From positions 18,951 to 82,950 of the forward strand of contig JAHLKC010000161.1 in the NCBI GenBank assembly GCA_025449115.1: DNA of 64,000 nt, written 5' to 3'. The notes under the pieces are model-generated. The model ran no database searches and had not been told where the DNA came from. It saw only the letters and a program-made list of their open reading frames with translations. A program made the position numbers and the translations under genes. Shown piece by piece: positions 1 to 10,086 of this stretch (position 1 is its first letter; each line of letters starts with the position of its first letter). The stretch is from Chytridium lagenaria (lineage: Eukaryota; Chytridiomycota; Chytridiomycetes; Chytridiales; Chytridiaceae).

Positions 1-26
1 AAATTTTTTAGTTGTCGTCGGTTTTG
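1..26. repeat. Terminal fragment of the G-type repeat
   Basis: The first bases carry GTTGTCGTCGGTTTTG preceded by a T run. The same end occurs at 32,640-32,663 and, inverted, at 9,270-9,300, where it closes the outer arms of the G and G' elements. The window therefore probably opens at the edge of another copy lying to the left. After the shared 16-mer this copy diverges from the other two. Confidence 0.55.
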
Positions 27-339
27 TACTATGGGATATAACCCCAAAATAAACATTTTCACATTTCCGTTTCTCTCACAGCGAATTGAAGAATTGCCCG
101 ATTTGATCCTGATTGCTGCTGGATGGCAGCAGGATCTCTGCCGGTGTTACACACTTGTAGCACCGTCCTGTATTTAAATGATTGGTTGGAATCAGCAGAA
201 GTCTTTTTTTTAATTTAATAATAAATCTTCTGTGCAACAAACCTGAGCCCATATGTGCAACGGTATCGTTGCACATTGTGTAGCTATACAAAAAATTCAT
301 TAATTAAAATAAATTGAAACCATCGATCATGGAGCAAAA

Positions 340-1771
340 TTTATTAAAGTGAACCCCGTCATCAAGGATGGGTGGAAGATTCAAGTGCCCCCTTCTGCAT
401 CGTTCAACCCGACTCCACAAGGAACCTCTACAACTGCTCTTGTGAGGCATCTGCGATCCTCCCATCGACAGTTTAATATTGTTAAGATGTACATATGTGA
501 AATACCTTTTGTGCCGAACAACAATTATGAATGCTCCCAGATCTTGTAGGGCAGCATGTTTTAAGTCACAAACGACAGTACAAAGGTGAGTTGGAATTGT
601 TCATCAACTATATATGTTCTGTATTATAACCTTCATCCGTTGTTAGCTCGCACTATAGCAGATTTGGAGTTGAACAGAGACGATGTAATGGATCTTCAAA
701 ATGCCTTCCGGCTGATTCTGACATCGATAATGAAGAGTTAGGGCACAGGAACGCTGTTAACTTAATTCAAGAGGTTACCATTGATCAGAGTCAGGATTAT
801 GGTTATGATGTGGATCGGGTGAATGACGTTGAAGGGTGTGATGAAGGGTTGATGGACAACGACGAGAATATCGATTTCAACGGAAGGGACGCAATTGAGT
901 ATGAGGAAGCTAGGGAGGATTTTATTCACGAAAACATGGATTTTGACGGGGTGACTTATTTGGGTGGAGGATGATGAGGACGAGGATGAGGCTGATGAAG
1001 AACGTGATATAGAAATTGAAAGGTTTTTGGACAATGACGAAGACCTCGAAGACGCCAAAGACTTATTTCAGGTAGAAGGAAACATGAATGTTCCTATAGA
1101 TGGTATATAATATTTATTGCATACTACATTGAACTCTTACATTTCATAGATTCTATGGATGTCAAAGCGGTGTGGGATAGCATAAAGGGTAACGAGGAAG
1201 TACAGAGTATGGTTAGGCTGTATATTATGGTTATCAAGAACAAGCTCATGCATAAGGCATACCACGCCATGGTCAACCTCCGTACTTCAAAGAAACATCA
1301 TTGAAACTACCTCCAAAAAGGTTGCAAACACTCATGGCGAAGATAAATAGGCTGGTCGCCAAAACCTCTCTTTACCCATTTACTGCATCCTTCGAGTTGG
1401 ATACAGTTGAGGGCAACGCCGCCCAGAAACAGCACATCGTTCCGTACCTTCCACTCTCTACTGTTGTCCGTGTGTGGCTCTCCTCTCCAGTGTAGAATTA
1501 ATTAACATAACAACAATTCAACATTGCCTTACCTGACAACAGATCAGTCGTTGCAAGAACGTATCGATGAGATTTTTTGAGGGGAAAGTCAAAAATGGAT
1601 TTATTAAATCTTCAAAATCGGAAATTACTCAATAAGGCCTATCATCACCGCACGCTAGAGCCCTCAAAATTAATTCCTGATGGCTTCACAGAATTCATGA
1701 ATGTGTGCAAAGTTTGGTGTATTTTAACAATGGCAAAGGGGGGCTCCATAATTGCGATTGCAGAATTTTGA
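340..1771 (+). pseudogene. Decayed copy of the CACTA-like transposon N-terminal region
   Basis: No continuous frame survives, but several pieces match in order the element at 51.85-53.2 kb. Around 380-470 there is a zinc-finger-like stretch ending HLRSSH. An acidic Asp/Glu-rich segment follows at 850-1,080. At 1,160-1,270 a frame reads VRLYIMVIKNKLMHKAYHAM, comparable to VDLYLIVMENNITHRTYHAV in the later copy. At 1,301-1,495 PPKRLQTLMAKINRLVAKTS aligns with PPKRLHSLIKRVSRISAKAG. The transposase core (the D-H region of the 53.4-54.6 kb copy) is missing. Both copies lie on the plus strand about 51 kb apart. I infer an old truncated insertion; the pairwise match is direct, the family name is inherited from the better copy. 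Confidence 0.6.
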
Positions 1772-2948
1772 CAGGCCTTAAATATTGTGTACTTAATAAG
1801 AGACACCATAAAATTGACATAAACGCGTCAAACTAATACAGTAGATATATAAACACTAGATTCAAGTATTCTTACAAAGAAGGCTACAAAAAGACGTGTT
1901 TGGTATGCCCGTCACTATGAGAGAGTGTGTTTTGTATATCGCCCGGGACCGTTTAATCTATAAGAGGTACCTCAACCAAATTTGTGCTCCTCTTCCAAAA
2001 TTACAGAATGGTACAAATCATATGCAATATGAATATACGAAGAACAGAGAATTTTAAAAAAAGAATCAGGTATGAACCCATAGGCGTCAATGTACGGAAG
2101 GGATCCAATTTCCACGTTCCGATTAATCCACACCCAACTCAGAGAGCACGCATATAAAAACATTGTCCCAACTATCATAAAGCTTTCATTTTCACATCTG
2201 CTATGAAAATTGTAGCCCTGTTGATCCACGTCTTTTTAAAAAACAACCTGCGGATCGTCAAATTTCTTAAAGTCTCAGCGATATTTTAAAGCTCTTAAAA
2301 ACCCTTTCACGCCGTACTAGACAACATGTAAACTTTGACATGCGTTCAATTCTGTGCGGCTCCTAAAGCCTTTAATATTTTTATTTATGCTTCACTATAA
2401 GAAAGATTAAACTCATTGACGTTAGCCATCAACTTTATTGACTATAATTACAGCAAGAGGTGACTGAAGTGCTATATGTTTTTATTATGACACTCCAACT
2501 AATATTCCCATCTTACTCTTTTTTTCTCAGCACCAACGGTAATGAAATGGAAATAAGATATATTATTTAAATCAAGAAAATGGTTTTATTAAGAAAAATA
2601 TGTACAGCACATGAAAGTATTTCTGTTTTAAAAAGGATGTAATAGCTAATGGTTCATAGCTGGAGGTTACGTACTGTGATGGGCCATGTGCAGTGGAGGG
2701 CGGGGGCGGTGGCGGTGGGAGGTTATTTGTGAATTTCTTTTTCAAAAAAGTTTGGATGCCATCAAAACGGACGAGGTCTATCCAAAAAGATGTGGACTAC
2801 TGCCATTCTTCTTTTCCCAACAGCAGCATCCTGTCCACTGCTTAAGGCCCCCATAGCATTCCAGCATTCTGATAATTTCTCATAGCTTTATCTATTTCTT
2901 TTTTTTATCCAGAAGTCCAGCGTAGCGTCGATAAGGCTATCTAACATC
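1772..2948. other. Gene-free AT-rich stretch
   Basis: No convincing coding region or repeat copy recognised. The only distinct element is a G-rich run on the plus strand at about 2,693-2,722 with at least four G-tracts, which could form a quadruplex. Confidence 0.4.
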
Positions 2949-2994
2949 CTAATGATGTCCTAGGCCTCTTTCCTTCCAGCCTGCTCCATACACC

Positions 2995-3170
2995 AGTTGA
3001 ATGCAAATAGCCATCAGAGGGGCTTGAACCCCCATAGACCACATTGGTGATGCGTACTCTATCCTTTCCAGTTTTCGCCAAATCCACATGATCATGAGAG
3101 GAACTCGAACCCCCAAAGACCTATATGACATGCCAATGATGGCAAGATGGTTGTTTGTAGTGCATGGAAG
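2995..3170 (-). repeat. Two tandem tRNA-like (B-box) fragments
   Basis: On the minus strand two related units follow each other. The unit at about 3,090-3,150 contains GGGGGTTCGAGTTCCTC and the unit at about 3,012-3,055 contains GGGGGTTCAAGCCCCTC. Each folds as a 5-bp T-stem with a 7-base loop, the signature of a tRNA T-arm and internal B box. Each is followed by a stretch that can pair imperfectly with a CATCA-type segment upstream, like a remnant acceptor stem. The D-arm and anticodon arm are absent (about 45-50 nt from CATCA to the T-arm end), so these are not working tRNAs. They look like tRNA-derived repeat (SINE-like) or decayed tRNA pieces. Confidence 0.45.
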
Positions 3171-3254
3171 GGTTGGTAGGGTGGGTTGAGGTAGGTTTAT
3201 GGGGGATGGGTAGTGGAAGGGGGTGCGGGGTGAAGTCTTGAAACCCAAGCCCGA

Positions 3255-3530
3255 ATGGTCGGTGAGGTGAGCAGATGGGATGGATGAGTGGGTGGATGGA
3301 ATGGATGGATCGGTATACGGGATGGATGGGTAGATGGGTAGACGGGATGGATGGATGGAACGGTGGCATGGACGGGATGGATGGGTGGATGGGCACGATG
3401 GATGGATGGATGGACGGGATGGATGGACAGGATGGATGGACAGGATGGATGGAAAGGATGGAAGAATGGATGGGTGGGGTGGATGGGTGGGGTGGATGGA
3501 TGCGATGGGTGGCTGGACGGAGGGGGAAGG
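3255..3530. repeat. (GGAT)n simple-sequence array
   Basis: About 275 bases made mainly of GGAT/GGAC tetranucleotides with interruptions. It generates long spurious open frames on both strands (Ile-His-Pro-Ser repeats on minus, Trp-Met-Asp-Gly on plus). No coding meaning is likely. Confidence 0.9.
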
Positions 3531-4028
3531 AGGAGGGAGGGAGCGGGGGAGTCCGTCATGAGCCTCTGTGGGGAATAAAAGGAAGAAATTAATAAAGGAT
3601 ATAAAAAAAAAAAGAATTGTGAGGAGAAGAGCTTCCTGTCGCTCTCCTCCTCCATTTTTATTTTTTTTATTCTTTTTCTCTTTTTTTTTTTTTCCGCGCC
3701 TGCGGCGCTTTCTCTCTATTACTTCACAAACCCACAGAGTCCAAAATCTACCGCACGGCATGGCAGGCTAGATAATAGCTAGTCCGTGTAAAAATTTCAA
3801 AAAAACTTGTACGTGCTAGTAGCACCCCAAGTGGCGGAACTAGGTGTAGAAAAATATGCTCATATTTTTTTAAAACCCCTCCAAAGAGCCTCATGTTTAA
3901 TAAAAAATATATTTAACGTAAATATATTTTTTTATTAAGCTTTTATTAATTATTATTTATTACTCGAATAAGCTTTTATTAAAATAAACTATTACTCGGA
4001 CGAGGGTACTCGGACTTTAAGTCGGTTT
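3531..4028. other. No gene recognised
   Basis: Contains A-rich and T-rich runs near 3,600-3,700 and an AT-rich stretch at 3,850-3,990 with repeated TAAGCTTTTATTAA. No supported gene. Confidence 0.4.
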
Positions 4029-4038
4029 TTGTTAACCA

Positions 4039-4677
4039 TGCCCACCACTACAAGCCGCTCTCGGCGAACGAGAGCAACGTCAGTCACCACCACCACTTTT
4101 GCTCACCCTGGTTCCAATCCATCCACACCACCAGCGATGCCTCTAACGCCGTCACTCCATCCATCACTCTCTCTTCACCCACTGCGCTCTTTTCATCCAA
4201 CAGCACTTCTCCTCCACCACCACTTCTTCATCCACCGCAATACGAGTCTTTCCCTGAAACACTGTATTGATGCTAGTACCTGGGGGATCCGACATCACTG
4301 GGACAGACGGAACCTTGGATGTTACTTGATGCTGACACTGCTGAAGGGAGTGCCGTCCTGGGGGACTCGAGACCAATGAGATCTCAGAGGCGTGGGATCA
4401 TCTATGTCATGGATTACCTTCAAAGTCAGGATGTGTTCGAGAGGGTTGTCGCTACCAAGCTTGGTTTTCAAGGGAGTGATGCCATGGCGCAAGTTCGAAA
4501 CCTTTCTTTCACGACCCTTCAAGATTTTATCCCGCGACTCAAGATAACTTGCCAGTACACGGACAAGGGAGCTGCGCAGAAGTGGAATGTGTCTCTATTA
4601 CCCTTCCATGTCCCGCAGAGCCTATTGCCTCCATCTCTTCCGAACTCCCAAACCCTTCCCGTTGTTCGTTCAAGTTG
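4039..4677 (+). pseudogene. Unrecognised low-complexity coding remnant
   Basis: From an ATG at 4,039 the frame is Thr/Ser/Pro/His-rich (MPTTTSRSRRTRATSVTTTT) and continues to about 4,379. A second frame at 4,319-4,678 reads a more normal sequence including DYLQSQDVFERVVATKLGFQ. The two could be parts of one protein joined by a frameshift near 4,320, with a Ser/Thr-rich head and a globular tail. The placement just beyond the 3' side of the minus-strand LINE relic is uninformative because the strands oppose. No family recognised; this may not be a gene at all. Confidence 0.2.
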
Positions 4678-4734
4678 ATGGCTTTAGGAGAAAGCCATAA
4701 CCAACAAACTCCCCTATATTTTCTATTGTTATTG

Positions 4735-4852
4735 CTTTAACTACCATAATAATAAAAAATATTATTAAAGTTAATGTTGGTTTTGGAACTACCATAAAAA
4801 AAAACTACCATAATAAAAAAAATAAAAAAAATAATAATAATATGGTCACAAA
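4735..4852. repeat. A/AT-rich microsatellite with a sequence repeated at 9.16 kb
   Basis: Runs of ATA and A are interspersed with ACTACCATAA units. A segment at about 4,762-4,787 containing TTAATGTTGGTTTT is repeated with few changes at 9,163-9,187 (CTAATGTTGGTTTC), also next to AAT repeats. The two flank the LINE relic in direct orientation and could be a long target duplication. Confidence 0.5.
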
Positions 4853-5027
4853 AATTTATTATCCTGCCCGTCCTATTGGGCTAAGGTAGACATTCGAAGT
4901 ACATAGTATTTAGGATTGGAACATTAGGGCCAAAACATGAGAGAGAAAGTCCGAAACCCATCAAGTGCAAGAATAGGATGAAGAAGAAAGGAGCGGTAAA
5001 GGGGAAAGAAAACAAAACAATCATGCA

Positions 5028-5457
5028 TCTAAAGTGGGCCCAAGGGCGGATCCACAAATGTTCCCAGCATAATTCTTCTAACCAACCGACGCGTCCTAGG
5101 TGAAATCGGACGCGCTTGCCCCGCCTCTACAAATAGCTGCGTAACTTCTTCTTCGACTCCATTATCACATATGTCCCAGAGCGGCTGCTGTCCTCCACAG
5201 GCCCAACGTATACGTTCAACGCCCTTGACGCAGAGACGGATCTGCCTTCTCGTGACCGCATCCCTGCGTACGGCAATTTCATAGCGTAACGATGCAATAG
5301 CTGTGTCCAATAGCGTCTCGCCCAGATCTTCGTTAGGATCAGCCGCCGCTGGAAACAGGCCAAACAGTAAGCCGTCGACGCCAGAGCACACCACTGCATG
5401 TGCACGAGAGCAGGGGGTTTCCTCCTCACAATTTGCACACGGCTGGTGGTAAGCCAC
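5028..5457 (-). pseudogene. C-terminal cysteine-rich tail of a non-LTR retrotransposon ORF2
   Basis: A 142-residue minus-strand frame. Residues 7-30 contain the Cys/His set of HQPCANCEEETPCSRAHAVV, which resembles the zinc-knuckle-like C-C-C-H tail found after the reverse transcriptase in many LINE ORF2 proteins. It lies downstream, in minus-strand sense, of reverse-transcriptase and endonuclease pieces in the same orientation, which is what supports the call. The spacer 5,460-6,290 is frame-broken. Family and clade not assigned. Confidence 0.5.
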
Positions 5458-5966
5458 GCGTCCGAGGAGCCAAAGGACTAAGACACGGTATTGGGATCGT
5501 TGGAGTAGGGTGACAGATTGTAGGAGCGGATAGATGCGGCCGCGGCGGAGGATGGGTAAGATACGTGCGGTTTAACAGTGGAGGTGGCTTGAAGGGCGGT
5601 CCTGGGATATGATGTGGAAGGCGTCGAGTGTGAGGGGCGGAATGCAATAGGGGGGATTGCGGAGAGCTGTTACGGAGAATTCGTCGGCAGGAGGGACCAG
5701 GGGATGGAGGAGAAGTGGATGGAGAATAGGACGGAGAGTATGCCACAATGGGTGGGAGCGGCTGAGGATGGACAAAAAGACAAGGGATCGTGTTAAATTT
5801 CGAGTCCAAGGTGAACTTTCGTTCAGAGACGAGTGAAAGAGGTTATGTCTAATAACATTGATAGGTAGGAGAGAAGGTATAACTGCAGAGAGAGCAGGAT
5901 TGAACTGCACTTCCACTATGTAAAAACACTAGCTTTTATAGCTAAGTTTGAAGGGAAAGTGATGTG

Positions 5967-6075
5967 AAAGGATCTGAAGGGTAGTACCGAAAAAGGCAAC
6001 GAAATTCCTTCAATGAAAATTTCCTTATCGGGATAGGAATGAAGGAGTATAGATCCATTCATATGATGTAACAAC
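5967..6075 (-). repeat. Dispersed repeat shared with 15.5 kb
   Basis: The reverse complement of this segment matches 15,497-15,604 at roughly four bases in five by eye, including TGAATGGATCTA and CCCTTCAGATCCTTTC at the two ends. It lies within the LINE relic here and between two LTR fragments there, so it is an independent short repeat or an insertion in both. Confidence 0.55.
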
Positions 6076-6289
6076 AATACATACTGATAGAACGCATTGT
6101 CTTTAGAGTGACAAGTTACTATGTGACGTCCTCTACTACTACCTATTATACCTTCCCACGACCTTAACAAAGTTAGAACCCTTAGACGACTAAGTAGAAT
6201 TCAATTGCAGGCGCGGCAAGGAATCTGAGGGCAGAGGAGTGTATTGTCCCGTTCTATGTGTACGCGTTATGAGAGGATATGAACATCTC

Positions 6290-7682
6290 TCATCTCTCTA
6301 GTTCAACGACGAACTTGTTCAGTGAATGAACAGCAGAATAAACTATGAATGATGCAGTGTTTCGTTGTATTGGATATGACCAACACGAGAACTTAACAGA
6401 TCGGGGTCTACGTCCACCAGTGAGGGATTTTCGATAGATACGGGCAGCTAGGTTAGAGAGGTCAGTGGACTGATGAAGGCGAAAAAAGAATCCTGCGTTG
6501 AGAAGGTAGTTTCTTGCAGCCATGGTAGGGAGGTTGGTAAGGAGGTGGAGTGAGACCATATTGTTGTTGAAGCAACGCTGAACATCATCCGCAGCCCCGC
6601 GTTCTGGACCAGTTGGAGAGGCAAGATCTTGGCAGGCGTGAATGGTTGAAGGGCCAGGCCATATTCGAGGGATGAGCCGCAAAGGTCTTGTACATGTTAA
6701 TTACCAACGACGGTCGCCATCCCACGCATTCCCTGAGTCTGAAGGTAACTGAGAACGCTTCCCCTGTAACGCGCGAGGTGAGAGAGAGTCCACCGCTGAG
6801 AAACCGTCGTGCCGCATAATCACCCCCAGGTACTTGCAGACTCTGACGCGTGGAGAACGGTATCACCCAGCGTAACCTGTCCTTCCCCCTCACATACCAA
6901 ACCGACTTTGTCGGTGCAAACAAGATCCCATACAAAACACCCCATGAAAAACAAAAGTGAGAGAGAAATTGGAGACCATCCAAAGAAGAACTAAAGATAA
7001 GTGTGTCATCAGCGAATAATAACGAATAAGACAAGAACCACCAAAACGAAAAAAGGGCACCAACTAAAGAGCAGGAGACCAGCGAGGAGAGAATTAATGT
7101 TGAAGTAAAAAGAAGCGGGCCAAAACAGTCCCTTGGAGTAGGCCTCGGAGGACAGGAATAAGGGGAGGAGCAACCGTGGACTAGGAGAGTGGCAAAATTA
7201 AAATCAAACAAACATCTAAGTAACGGGACAACAAAATATCGGTCTCTTCAACCATCTGTGGGGCGAACCACCGGCGGAAACTCCACAAAGAGGACCAAGG
7301 AGCCAACGATCAACAGTGTCGTAGGCGGCCTTGATATCCAAATATAGGGCCTTCACCTCCGGGAACCGGTTAAGAATCTCGTGTTAGTTGAAGATCTGTT
7401 CCATACAAGATCTATACGAACGGAATCCTCCTTGCGCGATATCTAAAACCAGAATGATCCTTCGTTCCACTTCAGGTCTCAGGACCGCCTCGAAGGCCTT
7501 CCGCAGGATCGAGTGAGTGAGATGGGGCGGTAGTTGGCAATATCAAGATTGCTGCCTTTGTTTTTAAACACCAGGGCAACATTTGCCAGACACCAAGAAT
7601 CCGGCACACACATATAGACCGTGATGAGCTTAAAGAGGTCCAGGATAGGGTTCACCACTGTCTCAATATCGAGGAGAGCCAT
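6290..7682 (-). pseudogene. Non-LTR retrotransposon reverse transcriptase, frameshifted
   Basis: Minus strand, read from 7,682 down. An upstream piece contains PDSWCLANVALVFKNKGSNL followed by DIANYRPISLT, the conserved entry block of LINE-type reverse transcriptases. Near 7,000 LLFADDTLIFSSS gives the catalytic FADD motif. A further piece at 6,585-6,990 and one at 6,290-6,680 (NLPTMAARNYLLNAGFFFRL) fit the thumb and connection region. Several frameshifts separate them, so this is a dead copy. It belongs with the endonuclease piece upstream at 8.5-9.2 kb and the cysteine-rich tail downstream. Confidence 0.8.
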
Positions 7683-8530
7683 ATCAGCAAAAACGCCGTC
7701 GGCTCCGGTAGCCTTCCCTCGGGCAAGGCGAGAGAGAACTGTAGTAACCGTTTACTCAGTGAGCCAGCGGGCAAAATCCCCCGGGCATCGAAGCTGTCAT
7801 GGGTCGGTATCCGCAAGAAACTGTGCATCAGGTATCTTTCTGCCTGTGGGTGCATGGCCAAACGTTGACGAGAAGTGTGTGGCATACTCGGGAGTTTACT
7901 GGGGTCAAGGGCAATTAGGGAGCGGTTCTCTAAGGGAGTTTTGGCATGAGATAATCTTGGCAGCTGTCTGTTGGTCGCTGTTGAGGACGTCAGCGTACTT
8001 CCTGAAGCTGCGGGTGCGATGGCGACGGACTGCAGCGCGGTGAATCTTGTTGGTGTCAACCGAGAGATCCCACATAAGACCTTTGTCAGGGTCTGCAACC
8101 AGAAAATTACGGCGGGCTTCAGCAGCGTATTCCTTGAGAGCAGTAAGATGAGGGGTATCCACCTTCTCACGAGGTGACCCCCCCTTAAATTGGAATCAAC
8201 CGCCAGCCTCTTCTGCTGCTGCAAGTATCCACTCAGTGACCAGTGTTGAAGCCTCATTGACCACCTGCCCGCGTTGCTCCCAGGTAAGGAAATTGCCACG
8301 CTCTCGTCCAGGTACTACCTCTGTCTTTAGCTCTGCCAGTCGATGCGTAACCGCTGCTTTATTCTTTTCAAGTGCCTCTCAATAGGGGGTCTGGCCGCGT
8401 TCCACTAACTTCCGAACATCAATACGTGAGAACAGGGCTTTGAAGCAACCGGTGGGAACGTTAACCGTAAAAACTAGGAGAGAGTGGTCGCTTCCCAGCG
8501 TCATCTCTTCATGCACCATCAGTTCTGGTC

Positions 8531-9227
8531 CTAGGGCCACAGCCGCCAGGTTGACCATAACAAAGTCCGTAATCCCCTTCCCGTTCTGCTATGAGTAGTC
8601 CATTGTCCCCGCGTAGGTTCTACCCGATGCCACTCCTCATTATCTAGCCACCCTGTCATCCACTCCCTACGTACCGGGTCCGCACACACACCTCCATCAC
8701 CCGTTCGGACTCCCATCCGCGCATTGAAGTCCCCCATTATTACCACCGGTGTCCCAGGTACTTGCTGGGCAATCCCCTCTTTATAAGTGTCAAACTCCTC
8801 TAGGATCCGCCTAGCCGCCGCTAAATCCTCCACCATAGGGGGCAAGTATGCCACTACCAGAATCACAGGGCCCACCTTAACAGCAGCCCACCTTCCTCCC
8901 AAATCCTGGCCCACAACCTGAGCCTGCACCTGCCTATCCGCCTTTGGTGCCATCCACAGCCCTTCTCCCAGTCGCGACCCCCCTTGCCTGCCCCGCCTTA
9001 ATCGGTGCATGCCCGTTGACAACAACCCCCGACATAGGTACCAGGTCCCCTGGTGCCAGCCACGTTTCCGCCAACCCCATGAGATCCAAATCCATTTCTT
9101 TGCATGCTTCCACAACCATTGCCGCCTTCCCACTCAACAATAATAATAATAATAACAAAAATAATAATAAAGCTAATGTTGGTTTCGTTACGAGGCTGTC
9201 ATTTGCCGTTACGGATGGGCTTCGCAC
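8531..9227 (-). pseudogene. AP-like endonuclease domain of the same LINE ORF2
   Basis: Two overlapping minus-strand frames carry the endonuclease/exonuclease/phosphatase fold motifs. DLDLMGLAETWL is the conserved Glu-containing block and VVIMGDFNARMG the Asn/Asp block, with ILVVAYLPP between. A frameshift near 8,960-8,990 divides the domain. In LINEs this domain nicks the target DNA to prime reverse transcription. The 7,683-8,530 spacer (frames such as 7,905-8,162) continues ORF2 with breaks. The 5' end lies near an AAT microsatellite at 9,136-9,170. Confidence 0.8.
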
Positions 9228-10086
9228 ACGTAACGTGATTTATTAATTGGGGCTTCTCTTGGGATAAATACCAAGGTCAAAACCGACGACAACTAAAAAA
9301 CTTCGTCGATTTTCATGACAGTATCGTAAACATACGGTTATATACGGTTACCAAAATACATTACCAATCTAGTTTCATCAATGCTTTGACAATAACGGCA
9401 GTAAAAAGCCGGAAGCATTAGTAAATTTTATTGTTACAAACAAATTTTACCGTACACCGCCATTTGCAGCTGTATACTGTTTGTTCTGTTTTCAGCATGA
9501 AACTACTTCTGCGCTCAAATGCATTCAATGGTTCGGAATGACACCTAATTACGCCAATCTTTGCCTTGGCATAGATCTGTTAATCTTCAGCAGCATAGCT
9601 AAAGATGAACCTTGTATCTTTCAACTGACAGCCACCTATCAACACGGTCCAGCAAGAAAATCCTGTTTTAAAATGTTTGACAGAAACTAAATACCGCAAA
9701 CGGCCGTAGACGGCTATAGACGGAAATCCTATCATAACCGCATTTGGCCGTCTACGGCTGTATACTGTCCCTTCTGCTATCGGCATCAATTTACTTTTGC
9801 GCTCGAATGCATTAAATGGTTCAGGATGCTACCTAATCACTCCAACCATATAGAAGCGTTATGTTTGGAGGGTTATGCCATTTGTTTCTAAAGTCAGCGA
9901 TTTTAATATAATATCATATTCCTTCATAAAACTAACGGCCATAAAAAATGACGCGTAGCCGTAAACAGGCGTGATCGGCGGTTTGTCTAATGTAAAAGAA
10001 ATTGGTAACGGCCGTTTACGGCATCAGATGGTTGTTGAAAGTTACTTTTGCACTCATTGAATTTTACGGTTCCATTTCAACGGTAG

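Noticed and set aside
2995..3170. Functional tRNA genes
   Set aside because: Only T-arm-like portions exist; D-arm, anticodon arm and full acceptor pairing are missing.
2949..3761. Long Ile-His-Pro-Ser protein on the minus strand and Trp-Met-Asp-Gly proteins on plus
   Set aside because: They are translations of a GGAT microsatellite; no codon structure or start context supports a gene.
4735..4852. Poly(A) tail of the LINE relic
   Set aside because: The LINE is on the minus strand, so a tail at this end should be T-rich on the plus strand; the run is A-rich.
8944..9246. Plus-strand frame over the LINE endonuclease
   Set aside because: Shadow of the minus-strand endonuclease domain, with an Asn run from the AAT microsatellite.
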